This document shows positions 9,998 through 19,221 of a stretch of 64,000 nt of DNA, piece by piece. Within the stretch, counting starts at the first letter, position 1. The number at the start of each line of letters is the position of its first letter. The stretch lies in NCBI GenBank assembly GCA_963664245.1, contig OY760934.1:1798001-1862000 (forward strand). The letters are read 5' to 3'. The position numbers and the translations under genes are program-made. The DNA comes from GCA-2711565 sp963664245. Lineage in GTDB: Bacteria > Bacteroidota > Bacteroidia > Bacteroidales > GCA-2711565. The notes under the pieces are model-generated. The model was not told the origin of the DNA, did not search any database, and was given only the letters and a program-made list of their open reading frames with translations.

Positions 9998-11203
9998 TCA
10001 CATTACAATAATCTTTCGTCCTTCAATACGGAATAAAATATTGCTGAACTCAAGTATGCGTAGTACTTCTGAAAGATTCATATTTCGTGAAATTTCGCCT
10101 GTAAAAATCCGCTCAGGCACCTTTCCTTCATATTCCACTTCTACATCATACCAACGTTCAATTTCGCGCATGATATCCTGAATGCTTGCATCTTTACATG
10201 AGATGAGCCCGTCTTTCCAGGCAACAATACTTTCTGTATCTACTTTTGCTACGGTTAATTCTCCACCCTGATTCTGAGACGCCTGTTCTCCGGGAGCAAG
10301 AATCCTGGAATCCAAATAAGCAGCGTTTTCCTCTGATACATTAGAAAGTGAAGAAACACTAACACTACCTTCAAGCAGGGTGGTTTTTATAACAGCTTCA
10401 TCTTCATAAGCATTGATGTTAAAGTGAGTCCCTAACACTTTTATTTCGGCTTTGCCAGCGATGTTAACGATAAAAGGTTTCTGCAAGTTTTTTGCAACTT
10501 CAAAATAACATTCGCCTTTTATATCAACCCTGCGTTCTTTACCAATAAAGGCAGAAGGAAAGGTAATAGAAGAAGCTGCATTTAGCCATACTTTGGTCCC
10601 ATCAGACAAGGTTAGCTGATATTGCCCGCCCCTGGGGATGGTTAATGTATTCATCTCAAAACCTAATGATGCAGAATCATTATATACGAGCTCTCCCTCG
10701 TCCATTTTAATAATCGCTGTATTTTCCTGTTTTGCAATACTTCCGGCTTGCAAACTATCCAAAAAGAGAGTCTTTCCTCCAGCTAAGGTAAGGGTGGCTT
10801 TATTGGTGCCCGGAACAATATCATTTTTAAATCGTTCAGCCTGAGTAGGAATTGTTTTAGAGAAAGGATTAAAAATCAAATATAATCCACTCGCAGATAA
10901 AATTAAAAAAGCTGCAGCAGCAACCCAACGACGATATCCGGTTATTTTTTTCATTACTGGCTGTTGTTTGCTTGCTGAAATTTGCGTTTGAAGCTTGAAA
11001 AGTATTTCTGAGGCTTTTTTATCAGGAAGATTTACTCCTTCATTGGCTTTGTCCAGCAAGCTGGCCAATACATGTTCTTCCATTTTTTGATCATATTTTC
11101 CGCTACGGATCATAGCAAATAATTGATCTTCTTCTTCCTGAGAAGTCAGGTTTAGCTTATATTTTTCAAGCAGTTTTAGAAAATCTTTTTGTTCTTTTGA
11201 CAT
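9998..11203 (-). CDS. FecR-family anti-sigma factor
   Basis: 401 aa inner-membrane protein. The N-terminal ~85 residues are cytoplasmic and should bind the ECF sigma factor. One transmembrane helix lies at about 92-111 (WVAAAAFLILSASGLYLIF). The periplasmic FecR domain (about 190-290) contains RGGQYQLTLSDGTKVWLNA and VLGTHFNINAY, and a C-terminal DUF4974-like domain ends the protein. I chose the ATG at 11203 (MSKEQKDFLK) over an upstream in-frame ATG at 11260 because the extra 19 residues are not family-like. It lies between its sigma factor and the STN-bearing SusC. Confidence 0.9.
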   Translation of the reverse strand: MSKEQKDFLKLLEKYKLNLTSQEEEDQLFAMIRSGKYDQKMEEHVLASLLDKANEGVNLPDKKASEILFKLQTQISASKQQPVMKKITGYRRWVAAAAFLILSASGLYLIFNPFSKTIPTQAERFKNDIVPGTNKATLTLAGGKTLFLDSLQAGSIAKQENTAIIKMDEGELVYNDSASLGFEMNTLTIPRGGQYQLTLSDGTKVWLNAASSITFPSAFIGKERRVDIKGECYFEVAKNLQKPFIVNIAGKAEIKVLGTHFNINAYEDEAVIKTTLLEGSVSVSSLSNVSEENAAYLDSRILAPGEQASQNQGGELTVAKVDTESIVAWKDGLISCKDASIQDIMREIERWYDVEVEYEGKVPERIFTGEISRNMNLSEVLRILEFSNILFRIEGRKIIVM

Positions 11204-11334
11204 AAAATATACGGCAGATGGTTTCTTTATAGACAGATGGGAAAAGAAGGCGGAGTACAAAACAATTTAAGAATTTGTTGAAGAGGGTTTTGTGCTGGAT
11301 AGATATTTTAGAAAAATAATTTGTCGTTTATTTT

Positions 11335-11895
11335 TCAAATTAAACCCTGTTCTGTAAAAAACTCCCGAATAGATCGCAAGGCTCGTGCCATATGTGTTTT
11401 AACAGTATTGGGCGAAATAGAAAGTTTTTTCCCTATTTCTTCATAGGTAAGTTTTTGTTCACGTGCAAGGGTATAAACCTCACGCTGCTGATCGGAAAGC
11501 CGACCGAGTACTTCTTGCAAAAGATCATCATACTGAGCCTGACGAATCGGATAGTCAGCATCCTCTCCTGTTTGAGGAAGCTCGCTTACCCATTGCTCAC
11601 GCACAGAAGATTCGTAAGCCATGCGTCTAAGATAATTTATGATGTAATTCCTGCAAAAAGTCATAAACCACGCATCAAAATTAATCACTTCAGGAAGCAA
11701 TCCTTTTTTATCCCACAATCTCAAAAAAGTATCTTGTACAATTTCTTCGGCCAAAACTTGTGATTTTAAATATTGCATGGCTACACGATATACACGGTCT
11801 TTGTACAATTCAAACACTTTCGCAAAAGCATCGGTATTGCCTTGCGACAATAACAACAGCATCTCTCGCTTATCATCTAATTTGTTTAAAATCAT
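11335..11895 (-). CDS. ECF RNA polymerase sigma factor (sigma-70 family)
   Basis: 186 aa. Region 2 lies at about residues 22-92 (DAFAKVFELYKDRVYRVAMQ, VQDTFLRLWDK) and region 4 at about 125-175 with a helix-turn-helix, LTYEEIGKKLSISPNTVKTH. There are no extra domains, so activity should be set by the FecR protein encoded 131 nt downstream. Expected targets are the adjacent susCD genes. Confidence 0.93.
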   Translation of the reverse strand: MILNKLDDKREMLLLLSQGNTDAFAKVFELYKDRVYRVAMQYLKSQVLAEEIVQDTFLRLWDKKGLLPEVINFDAWFMTFCRNYIINYLRRMAYESSVREQWVSELPQTGEDADYPIRQAQYDDLLQEVLGRLSDQQREVYTLAREQKLTYEEIGKKLSISPNTVKTHMARALRSIREFFTEQGLI

Positions 11896-12268
11896 ACTTA
11901 TAACCGTGCAAAGGATTACTTATTGCATACAAACCTACACAAAAATATCTAATCTCATTATCACTAAATTATAATTTCTTTCATTCGATTTGGGTTTAAA
12001 ATAAAGGAAAAACATTGGAAATATTATTGGTACAGATATAAAACCGGCTCATTTTTCATATTAAAAATTCCGGTTTCAACTTCACATTTTTTAAACATCA
12101 TATCGAAATGTCATCATCAAAGCAACGCCTAATTTTTTGTCCGTCCCAAAATTTAGTCGGTCATAAGCTTTAGTACTTCCAGAGAAAAAGATTCTTCAAT
12201 TTTTGAATATTCATTTGGGAATCTGCTTTAAATACCACAACCTTCTTCTTTTATATTCTCTTTAAAAA
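11896..12268. other. Gene-free gap upstream of the sigma gene
   Basis: I see no convincing reading frame here. The one structure is an inverted repeat: AAACCGG (12041-12047) with CCGGTTT (12070-12076) and an inner ATTTTT/AAAAAT pair. The region probably carries the promoter of the sigma-fecR operon, but no clear TAnnTTTG box is present close to 11895. Confidence 0.4.
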
Positions 12269-12295
12269 AGATGGTTGGGGTTAACCCAACCATCT
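12269..12295 (-). terminator. Rho-independent terminator (minus strand)
   Basis: Arms AGATGGTTGGG (12269-12279) and CCCAACCATCT (12285-12295) with a 5-nt loop. Read on the minus strand the hairpin is followed by a T-run (plus-strand AAAAA at 12265-12269). It would end a transcript coming from the coding remnant or from the thioredoxin gene. Confidence 0.75.
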
Positions 12296-12321
12296 CCAAA
12301 TTGCTTTATTAACAGCTTTTT

Positions 12322-12480
12322 CTACCTAGCCCAATCAATATTCGATTTCCCTTTTGAAGCCCTTTTAAGTAGTTTTAAAAGTTCAGGGTTGTGTGATACA
12401 GCTATGTTCTTCATCGTATTACCATAACATAGATTAAGACACTCTTCTGTCTTAGGGTTCAAATTTTCTGAGAAAGCTGT
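12322..12480 (-). pseudogene. Coding remnant, 3' end of an unrecognised gene
   Basis: Just upstream of the terminator, one minus-strand frame is open for 52 codons. It ends at 12322 and contains NPKTEECLNLCYGNTMKNIA followed by VSHNPELLKLLKRASKGKSN. An in-frame TAA at 12481-12483 closes it upstream, and the only internal ATG leaves about 30 residues. The protein-like composition and the following terminator suggest the tail of a decayed gene; a short genuine ORF is the alternative. I do not recognise the family. Confidence 0.3.
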
Positions 12481-12555
12481 TTAATTCGGATTTGAGCTTG
12501 CAACAAGAAAATGAACAACAAGTTATGTTTTTATTGAGTTTTCAGATAACAAATA

Positions 12556-13671
12556 TTATTCCTCGAAAAATTCTTTTAACTTATTTTCCAAATCACTTCC
12601 TCTCACATTATGCCCGATAACTTTACCTTCCCTGTCAAGTAAAATTGTATAAGGAACTCCCGACATCCCATAAGCAACCCCCAGACTTTTAGCTACCGGA
12701 CAATTCCAGCCAGTTAAACTTGAAACATGGTGCCATGGCAATTGATCTTCTTTAACAGCTTTTATCCATTTTTCCCTGTTATCATCAATAGAAACACTAA
12801 TCACGTCAAATCCTACTTCATGATACTTCTCATATAATTTTCGGACATTTTTATTTTCGGCCCGGCAAGGCCCGCACCATGAAGCCCAAAAATCGACCAA
12901 AACAACATTGCCTTTAAGCGATGAAAGGGAAATTTGTTCTCCCTCCGGATTAGGCAGGGTGAAATCCGGCGGAACTTTCCCAAAATCGGTTTGCCGTAAA
13001 ATCTCGCACCGCTCTTTTAAACGGTTTGTGTACCAGTTTTCCGGCGTATTCGGATCCAAACCGGCCAATAATTCTTTCATGTCTTTATAAGTCAAATGCC
13101 CCGTACCCGCCGATAAAAATTCAGGGGCAAGAATGGTATTGTTATGCTTTCTTGCAAAATCTCTTCTGAACTGATAAAAATTATCGTATTCTTTATTAAG
13201 ACTATCTATTATTTGCATTTTTACAGAAATATCTTGGGTCGTTTTCTTTTCTCTTTTTAGCTCTGCCATTTTCTCTTCAATAGGTAAAACAGCTTCAAGA
13301 TATTCATTATAGGCATCATTGGAAGGAGTCCCGGAAGTCTTTATTTTTTGGGGATTTAAAATATTCCCTTCGATTATAATTTTTCCCGGTTCCAAATAAA
13401 ATGTTGCAATTTTTTTTGAGCCTTGTTTCAGATATACTTTATCACCAATAAAGCGTTCTTCTTTCTTAAATTCAAATATTCCATTTTTTGAAATTGTTTT
13501 CTCTAAAACGGTTCCGTCAAAATATTTCACCATTAGTAATTCTCCGTTGTTTAATCCATCTATTTCTCCTTTTATTTCATAACCTTCTTTTTGGAAGCCA
13601 CAAGACCCCAACACAATAAAAGACAGCACGAACAAGAGTATTTTTTTATATTTCATATCTAGTTTTTTCAT
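12556..13671 (-). CDS. TlpA-like thioredoxin lipoprotein (DUF4369 + redoxin)
   Basis: 371 aa. The lipoprotein signal peptide ends in VLGSC (Cys near residue 24). The N-terminal DUF4369-like beta domain (about 30-120) starts GYEIKGEIDGLNNGELLMVK. A helical linker follows, then an AhpC/TSA-TlpA thioredoxin domain (about 235-371) with the redox motif WCGPC (Cys266, Cys269) and the cis-proline loop GVPYT. The protein should be a periplasm-facing thiol-disulfide reductant. It follows the second susD by 206 nt, a common arrangement in Bacteroidota. The start could also be the Met at residue 6. Confidence 0.9.
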   Translation of the reverse strand: MKKLDMKYKKILLFVLSFIVLGSCGFQKEGYEIKGEIDGLNNGELLMVKYFDGTVLEKTISKNGIFEFKKEERFIGDKVYLKQGSKKIATFYLEPGKIIIEGNILNPQKIKTSGTPSNDAYNEYLEAVLPIEEKMAELKREKKTTQDISVKMQIIDSLNKEYDNFYQFRRDFARKHNNTILAPEFLSAGTGHLTYKDMKELLAGLDPNTPENWYTNRLKERCEILRQTDFGKVPPDFTLPNPEGEQISLSSLKGNVVLVDFWASWCGPCRAENKNVRKLYEKYHEVGFDVISVSIDDNREKWIKAVKEDQLPWHHVSSLTGWNCPVAKSLGVAYGMSGVPYTILLDREGKVIGHNVRGSDLENKLKEFFEE

Positions 13672-13781
13672 TGTTGAATATTTAATAATTTGCTTAGTTC
13701 CGGGGTTACACTAAATATATGCAGAAGCAACCCATTTTTAGTTCAGTAATAAATATTTAGAAAAATTTTTATTAAAATATG

Positions 13782-13837
13782 ATAAGGATGCTTCGCACTT
13801 TCCCCAAAAAGTTTATAAAATTTTGAAGCATCCTTAT
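13782..13837 (-). terminator. 13-bp inverted repeat between susD and thioredoxin gene
   Basis: Perfect arms ATAAGGATGCTTC (13782-13794) and GAAGCATCCTTAT (13825-13837) around a 30-nt loop. On the minus strand the stem is followed by an A/T-rich tract (ATATTTTAATAAAAATTTTT). It may be a leaky terminator that lowers expression of the thioredoxin gene relative to susCD. Confidence 0.45.
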
Positions 13838-13877
13838 ACAAGATCAGGTTACAAACAAATATTAAGTTTGTTTGGGT

Positions 13878-15431
13878 TTATTCGTATGTAACTCCTGAAA
13901 TACTTCTATCATTATCCTCCAACTCAGGGTTTGTTTCTATGTATTTATAAAAAATAGGCAATACAAACCTTGGGTCATCTGCAGGAACTGTAATTTTTAA
14001 ACTGCCCAAGTAATGGGTCATTGGAATATGCAGGCGTTTGATATCGTACAGCCTCAACTCTTTCCCATAGAGCTCCCTTCTTCTTTCCTTTAAAACAGCA
14101 TCAAGTACAGCTTCCTGGCTATTTCCAAGTGAAGCTAGGGTGACCTCCTCATACGTTCCTATTCTATAACGTTTTAATGCAAGCGTATTTATGTCATTTA
14201 GGGCTTCTTGTAAATATCCAAGCCTTGCATTGCATTCGGCACGGGTCAAATACATTTCACAGGTTGTTACAGAAATGTTATAGGCTCCATCTGATTTGGT
14301 TCCGTCAATTCCATAGCGATAGGTTGGGTAGTTCCCATAATACCTGAAATTATAAGCATAATTAGATATTTTTGAAGTACAGGTTGAGTTCCAGCCATAA
14401 AACCAAAGGGTTCTTCTCAGGTCATAGTTTTCATATTCAGCCCCATTCCTTGAATATCCCGGGTAAATTTGGTTAAAAGTGGTTGTATCAACGAACATAT
14501 ATTGATATGATCGTATTCCTTTTATGGTTGTTTTATTCAAAAGCATTTCCTGGTCAGTCGTACGGGATATCTTGTTTATTTTGGTATAATAAGGATAAGC
14601 CGTCCCCTTATAATAACCTGTAGTATCATATTCATAATTCAGGTCATACAGAAAATCACGTATCTGTAAACTATTATTCGCATTCGTCAGGGCTTTTTCA
14701 TAATCGCCCATGTATAAATAGGTACGTGCTAAGATTGCATAGGCGGCTGTTTTTGTGGGCCGGTGCTTGTATTGATCAACATCATCAGGTAAATCAGGGA
14801 CTGCTTCTGTCAGATCCTTTAAAATAAAGTCATACACTTCCTGTATCGTATTGCGTTCCAGACTCGGTAAAGCTGCCGGTTCGGTGACAATGGGAACCCC
14901 TAAATCAGTAGATGCTGTTGTAGGATCATAGGCTTTTGCATAGCCATTAATCAAGGCTAAATACGCATAAGCACGGTGGACTTTTGCCTCTGCAATAAGC
15001 TGGGCTTTCAATTCAGGGTTATCCGTTACTTTTTCAATCTCAGTAAGCATAACACTGATAAGCGAGCCAATATAATAAGGCATTTTCCAGTTATTATCAT
15101 CTTTCAATCCGTCGTAAAGCCAAACATATTCTTTAAAGGTAAATAATTCTTGAAAATGTATACGTGTTGACGTCCAATCGTCCCAATTGGTTGAATCAAG
15201 CGACACGTCATCCGAAAGCACATCAACCATACCCGCTGTCTGAGTCAGTGAATATTGATAGCGTTCATTATCAGCATCGTCTAACAATTTACGAAAATCT
15301 GTAGTAGTTTTTGCAACAACTACTCCTTTTGGAAGAACTTCAAGAAATTTATCTTCATTACAACTTAGCAATGCAAGAAATATACAAGAAGGGATTAATA
15401 AATATATTAATATTTTATTTTTCATAATCAT
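13878..15431 (-). CDS. SusD/RagB-family nutrient-binding outer-membrane lipoprotein
   Basis: 517 aa. The signal peptide ends in ALLSC (Cys near 24) and is followed by NEDKFLEVLPKG, the usual SusD N-terminus. TPR motif AAYAILARTYLYMGDYEKAL and a C-terminal stretch KERRRELYGKELRLYDIKRL support the family. It lies 16 nt after the susC gene at 15448-19125 and is its surface partner. Ligand unknown; no degradative enzyme is encoded nearby. Confidence 0.92.
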   Translation of the reverse strand: MIMKNKILIYLLIPSCIFLALLSCNEDKFLEVLPKGVVVAKTTTDFRKLLDDADNERYQYSLTQTAGMVDVLSDDVSLDSTNWDDWTSTRIHFQELFTFKEYVWLYDGLKDDNNWKMPYYIGSLISVMLTEIEKVTDNPELKAQLIAEAKVHRAYAYLALINGYAKAYDPTTASTDLGVPIVTEPAALPSLERNTIQEVYDFILKDLTEAVPDLPDDVDQYKHRPTKTAAYAILARTYLYMGDYEKALTNANNSLQIRDFLYDLNYEYDTTGYYKGTAYPYYTKINKISRTTDQEMLLNKTTIKGIRSYQYMFVDTTTFNQIYPGYSRNGAEYENYDLRRTLWFYGWNSTCTSKISNYAYNFRYYGNYPTYRYGIDGTKSDGAYNISVTTCEMYLTRAECNARLGYLQEALNDINTLALKRYRIGTYEEVTLASLGNSQEAVLDAVLKERRRELYGKELRLYDIKRLHIPMTHYLGSLKITVPADDPRFVLPIFYKYIETNPELEDNDRSISGVTYE

Positions 15432-15447
15432 CTTTTTATTTTTTTAA

Positions 15448-18400
15448 TTAAAGTCCTAATCTTAAGCTAAATGAATACTCGGGTCTGTATCTTGTCACAA
15501 ATCTCACAGCACCATAAGTTGAACTGCTATAAGGAGGATTTGCCGGATCAACACCAAGATTATTGGCGACCCACAGACATCCTAAGTTACGGGCTTCAAA
15601 CGAAAGCACAGCACTTCTTAGCCATGTGATTGTAGATATAGGGAGTTTATAAGAAAGGCTAATACTTTGCAGACGGATATGGCTGGCATCCTGTGCCCTT
15701 TTATCGCTATAATGTTCCAGATAGGATGCAAGAGTATTCACATTGGAGGTTGTAATTCTTTCATTTAAAGAATACATACTAGCTGTTTCTGCATCATCGG
15801 CCGACTGCCAGCGGTTAACCATGAGTTCGGGGAGCCAGGTAAAGTAGTTGCTGGTACTTGTATACGTACTTGCCATATTGCTTGCCGGGTAATCACTGAA
15901 GAAGGTGTGCCCGAATTTATAGCTCAAACGGATAGTTAGTTCAAAATTTTTATAGGTGAAAGAGTTGATAAATGCGCCATACACCTTAGGATCTCTTTGC
16001 CCAACAATTGTTATAATGGAATCTTTATCCATTGTAGAATAAGAAGGGGCATCAGTAACAGAATACACCGTATTTTCTCCATAATAAAATTGCGGCATCC
16101 CGTTTTCATCATAGCCCGCCCATCGCATAGCAGCTAAATAACTTACTGGCTGATCTTGTAAATGGTAATAATAAGGCATAGAAAGATAAGATGTCCAGGT
16201 AGAGGCTACCCCAGTAAAATCGGAAGCCTTGTTTTTATTTGCTCCCAGACTAAAAGTTGACCTCCATGTAAAATTTTTGTTGTTAATTACCGTAGCCACT
16301 AAGTCTAACTCAACACCATTGTTGTCAATAGTACCAGCATTTGCCGTGGCCCTGTTATTCTGGAATCCGTAAGTACCATTAACAGCAGTCTGAACTAAAG
16401 CATCCGTGGTATGTTTTTTATAGTATTCCAAACTTCCTTTGAGCCTACTCTTAAACAGAACAAAGTCTACCCCAAAATTAATTACCTTGGTCTTTTCCCA
16501 GGTCAGATTAGGATTGGGCGCAGACTGTACTGCCAAATAAGGAAGAAAATTAACTGGATCTGTCCACGAGTATCCATAAATATAAGGGCTGGCACTTTTA
16601 TCAACGTTTCCGTTAAATCCATAAGAAGCCCTTAATTTAAGGTTATCCACAAAATCTACTTTGAAAAACGGTTCTTTACTAATGGCCCAACCAAAACCGA
16701 TAGACCATTGGGGCAAGTCCCTGTATGAAGGAGCTTGTCCATATAAGTTTGTTTTATCTTGCCGAATACTCGCCGTAAAATCATATTTTTCTTTAAAAGT
16801 GTAACCTATGTTTCCATATTTAGATACATAACGGTTGTCTTTACCAACAAAACTTGGGGCATAATATACACCAGGAATCACCTGAATATTAGGATAGGAA
16901 GACGAAAGCCCGCTCATCTTAGGAGTAAATGTATCTGAGTAATTTATGCTTGAACTATAGGTAAGCGATTGGGGATCGTATCCATAATAACCATAGGGTA
17001 TGCTTTCACGGTAATCTTTCCGCCATTCAATCCCTGCCAAAGCAGTGATTCCATGAAGCCCAAATTTTTTATTAAAGTTAAACTGCAAACGGGTATCATG
17101 CGAATAGGCAAAAGTCCTGGTTTCCGCAAGCATCCCTCCCGGAGGTACAGGATAGGTTCCGTCCGGTCTGGCATAATTGTTAACCATATTTCTAACAACC
17201 CAAGTTTCTTCATTATAATAAGAACGATCCAAACCGTTCACATGTGTATATTGATAAGACATTTCTATGCTTAGGGGTTCAATTGGATTAAGTGCCAATT
17301 TCCCGCTCAACCGTATATTTGAATTTTTAGAAGAATTATCCCGGTTGTCAATTTCCCTTTTTAAATTCCAGTCCCAATCATAAGGGAGGTTATATTTTGC
17401 TACGGTATCCTGCCTATGACTTGTCGGGAAATTATAGTACCTATCGGGGTAAATATATTGTATCATCGGCAGATAATCTCCGTTATCATCCAATATACGT
17501 GAATGCTGGGGAATGTTGATCAGATCATTATAATTACTGGAACCTTCCAAGTTCACCCCATTATTTTCCTCCTTTGAAATAGAAAGGTTCATCCCTACCG
17601 AAAATTTCAACCATTTTGCAGGAGAATAGCTATCATTAATATTTGCCAGGAAACTATAATCGGAGTTCCCCTTGGAGTAGCTGCTGTTGGATATTGCCGT
17701 AAGAGAAGTCCTTATTTTATGAGTGTTCCCACCACTTTGCATCGAAATATTAATTTTCTGTTGTGACTCAGGGCGCAGGAATAAGGCTGAAAATTCATCC
17801 CGTACATCCAGGTGTAAAAGTTCCTCCAACCTTTCATTTCCATAAGTTTCTGTGATATTACCGACTTTCATATCCACTAATGTTTGCATCACTTCGGGAA
17901 GTTCATAGGTATCATAATAAGTGGTCATAAGATTGTCGAACCAATCATGATCCAAAACCATCCATTTGTAAATATCAACCGCTTCTTCACTTGAAGCCCA
18001 CGGAACTTTTGACAAATTAGGTTTGGGTTTAGTGACATAATCAACCGAAATATTAAAAGTAGTTTTTCCGAAAGTAACTCCCCCTTTCTTGGTTTCAATA
18101 ACAATAACACCGTTTGCAGCCTGGGCCCCCCAGATAGAAGCTGCTGCCGCATCTTTTAGCACCGTAACACTCTCAACATCATCGGGGTTAATGGTGGTCC
18201 AGGGATCGGAAATATCCGGATCCAATGGGAATCCGTCTACAACAATAAGGGGATTATTATCTCCAAAAGTGCTCATTCCTCGAATTACGATACTTCTGCT
18301 GTTTTCTCCGGATGGATTTTGATCCTCTTCATAATTGGGCTCAAAATAAAGTCCGGGAACCAAGTCTTCGATAACATTTTTCAGATTAAAACTATTACCC

Positions 18401-19125
18401 CCTACTTTTTTTAGTTCTTCAGCCCTAATTGTTTTGAAAGACCCTGTAGCTCTTTCTTTTGGAAGGGTTTGATAACCATTTATAACCACTTCTCCTAAAT
18501 TTGTAGCAGTTTCATTAAGAACAATGGTAAAATTACGCTGTTTTCCAACCGTTACTGTTTTTGTTTCAAAGCCAATAAAACTAATTCTTAAAACAGTAGC
18601 TTCTGACGGAACGGCCAATACAAACTCTCCCTCATCATTAGTGGTAATACCTTTGTTGGTTCCACTAATTATAATCGTTGCACCAGGCAAGGGGGCACCA
18701 TCTTTGTCGGTAACCTTTCCTTTAATTGTTATATCAACTTTTTCTTTAGATTTGTTTTGTGGCGCAGGCATAATCGTCACATAATTGTCTGTGATTTCAT
18801 AAGTAAAATTGCCACTTTTAGCCTGGATAAACTGAAGGATTTCTTCCATGGTTTTGTTTTCCAAATCCACGGTGATTTTCTTTTTCAGGTCAATTTCGCT
18901 GTCCGAATAAAAAAACAGCTTATCGCATTTCACCGCTAATTCATCCAGTATTTCTTTTATACTGGCGTTTTCCATTTTCAATGTAATTTGCTTTTGATTG
19001 GTTTCGGAAGCCCAGGCTTGAGAAACAGCAAAAAACAATAGAAAGGAATAAATACTCGTAAAGAATAAAATTCCAGGACGAACTTTCTTATGGGAAAGCC
19101 ACTTCATTGTCTTTGTTTTTTTCAT
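15448..19125 (-). CDS. SusC/RagA-family TonB-dependent transporter with STN domain
   Basis: 1225 aa. A signal peptide (to about residue 40) is followed by an STN domain (about 47-118; ITLKMENASIKEILDELA), a CarboxypepD_reg-like domain (about 130-212; GKVTDKDGAPLPGATIIISG), a TonB plug (about 220-350; NPLIVVDGFP, VLKDAAAASIWG) and the barrel ending in FSLRLGL. The STN domain pairs it with the FecR at 19222-20442. It is related to, but clearly different from, the first SusC, so the two loci probably import different ligands. Confidence 0.95.
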   Translation of the reverse strand: MKKTKTMKWLSHKKVRPGILFFTSIYSFLLFFAVSQAWASETNQKQITLKMENASIKEILDELAVKCDKLFFYSDSEIDLKKKITVDLENKTMEEILQFIQAKSGNFTYEITDNYVTIMPAPQNKSKEKVDITIKGKVTDKDGAPLPGATIIISGTNKGITTNDEGEFVLAVPSEATVLRISFIGFETKTVTVGKQRNFTIVLNETATNLGEVVINGYQTLPKERATGSFKTIRAEELKKVGGNSFNLKNVIEDLVPGLYFEPNYEEDQNPSGENSRSIVIRGMSTFGDNNPLIVVDGFPLDPDISDPWTTINPDDVESVTVLKDAAAASIWGAQAANGVIVIETKKGGVTFGKTTFNISVDYVTKPKPNLSKVPWASSEEAVDIYKWMVLDHDWFDNLMTTYYDTYELPEVMQTLVDMKVGNITETYGNERLEELLHLDVRDEFSALFLRPESQQKINISMQSGGNTHKIRTSLTAISNSSYSKGNSDYSFLANINDSYSPAKWLKFSVGMNLSISKEENNGVNLEGSSNYNDLINIPQHSRILDDNGDYLPMIQYIYPDRYYNFPTSHRQDTVAKYNLPYDWDWNLKREIDNRDNSSKNSNIRLSGKLALNPIEPLSIEMSYQYTHVNGLDRSYYNEETWVVRNMVNNYARPDGTYPVPPGGMLAETRTFAYSHDTRLQFNFNKKFGLHGITALAGIEWRKDYRESIPYGYYGYDPQSLTYSSSINYSDTFTPKMSGLSSSYPNIQVIPGVYYAPSFVGKDNRYVSKYGNIGYTFKEKYDFTASIRQDKTNLYGQAPSYRDLPQWSIGFGWAISKEPFFKVDFVDNLKLRASYGFNGNVDKSASPYIYGYSWTDPVNFLPYLAVQSAPNPNLTWEKTKVINFGVDFVLFKSRLKGSLEYYKKHTTDALVQTAVNGTYGFQNNRATANAGTIDNNGVELDLVATVINNKNFTWRSTFSLGANKNKASDFTGVASTWTSYLSMPYYYHLQDQPVSYLAAMRWAGYDENGMPQFYYGENTVYSVTDAPSYSTMDKDSIITIVGQRDPKVYGAFINSFTYKNFELTIRLSYKFGHTFFSDYPASNMASTYTSTSNYFTWLPELMVNRWQSADDAETASMYSLNERITTSNVNTLASYLEHYSDKRAQDASHIRLQSISLSYKLPISTITWLRSAVLSFEARNLGCLWVANNLGVDPANPPYSSSTYGAVRFVTRYRPEYSFSLRLGL

Positions 19126-19151
19126 AAATTTGTTTAGTTAAATTAATACTT

Positions 19152-19212
19152 GTCTCTGTTTTACAGAGACTTTTATTTGACTTACCGGAAGCTGTGTTCG
19201 GCAACTTCCGGT
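19152..19212 (-). promoter_or_regulatory. Two hairpins between fecR and susC (second locus)
   Basis: GTCTCTG/CAGAGAC (19152-19158, 19164-19170) and ACCGGAAG/CTTCCGGT (19184-19191, 19205-19212) fill most of the 96-nt gap. The second is followed by a T-run on the plus strand, where no gene ends. On the susC strand both would lie in the 5' leader. The CCGGAAG stem with GAACAC in its loop resembles the hairpin at 9771-9795. Confidence 0.45.
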
Positions 19213-19221
19213 TTTTTTGTT

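Noticed and set aside
19184..19218. Plus-strand Rho-independent terminator
   Set aside because: It has a stem and T-run, but no plus-strand gene lies upstream; a leader structure for susC on the minus strand is more sensible.
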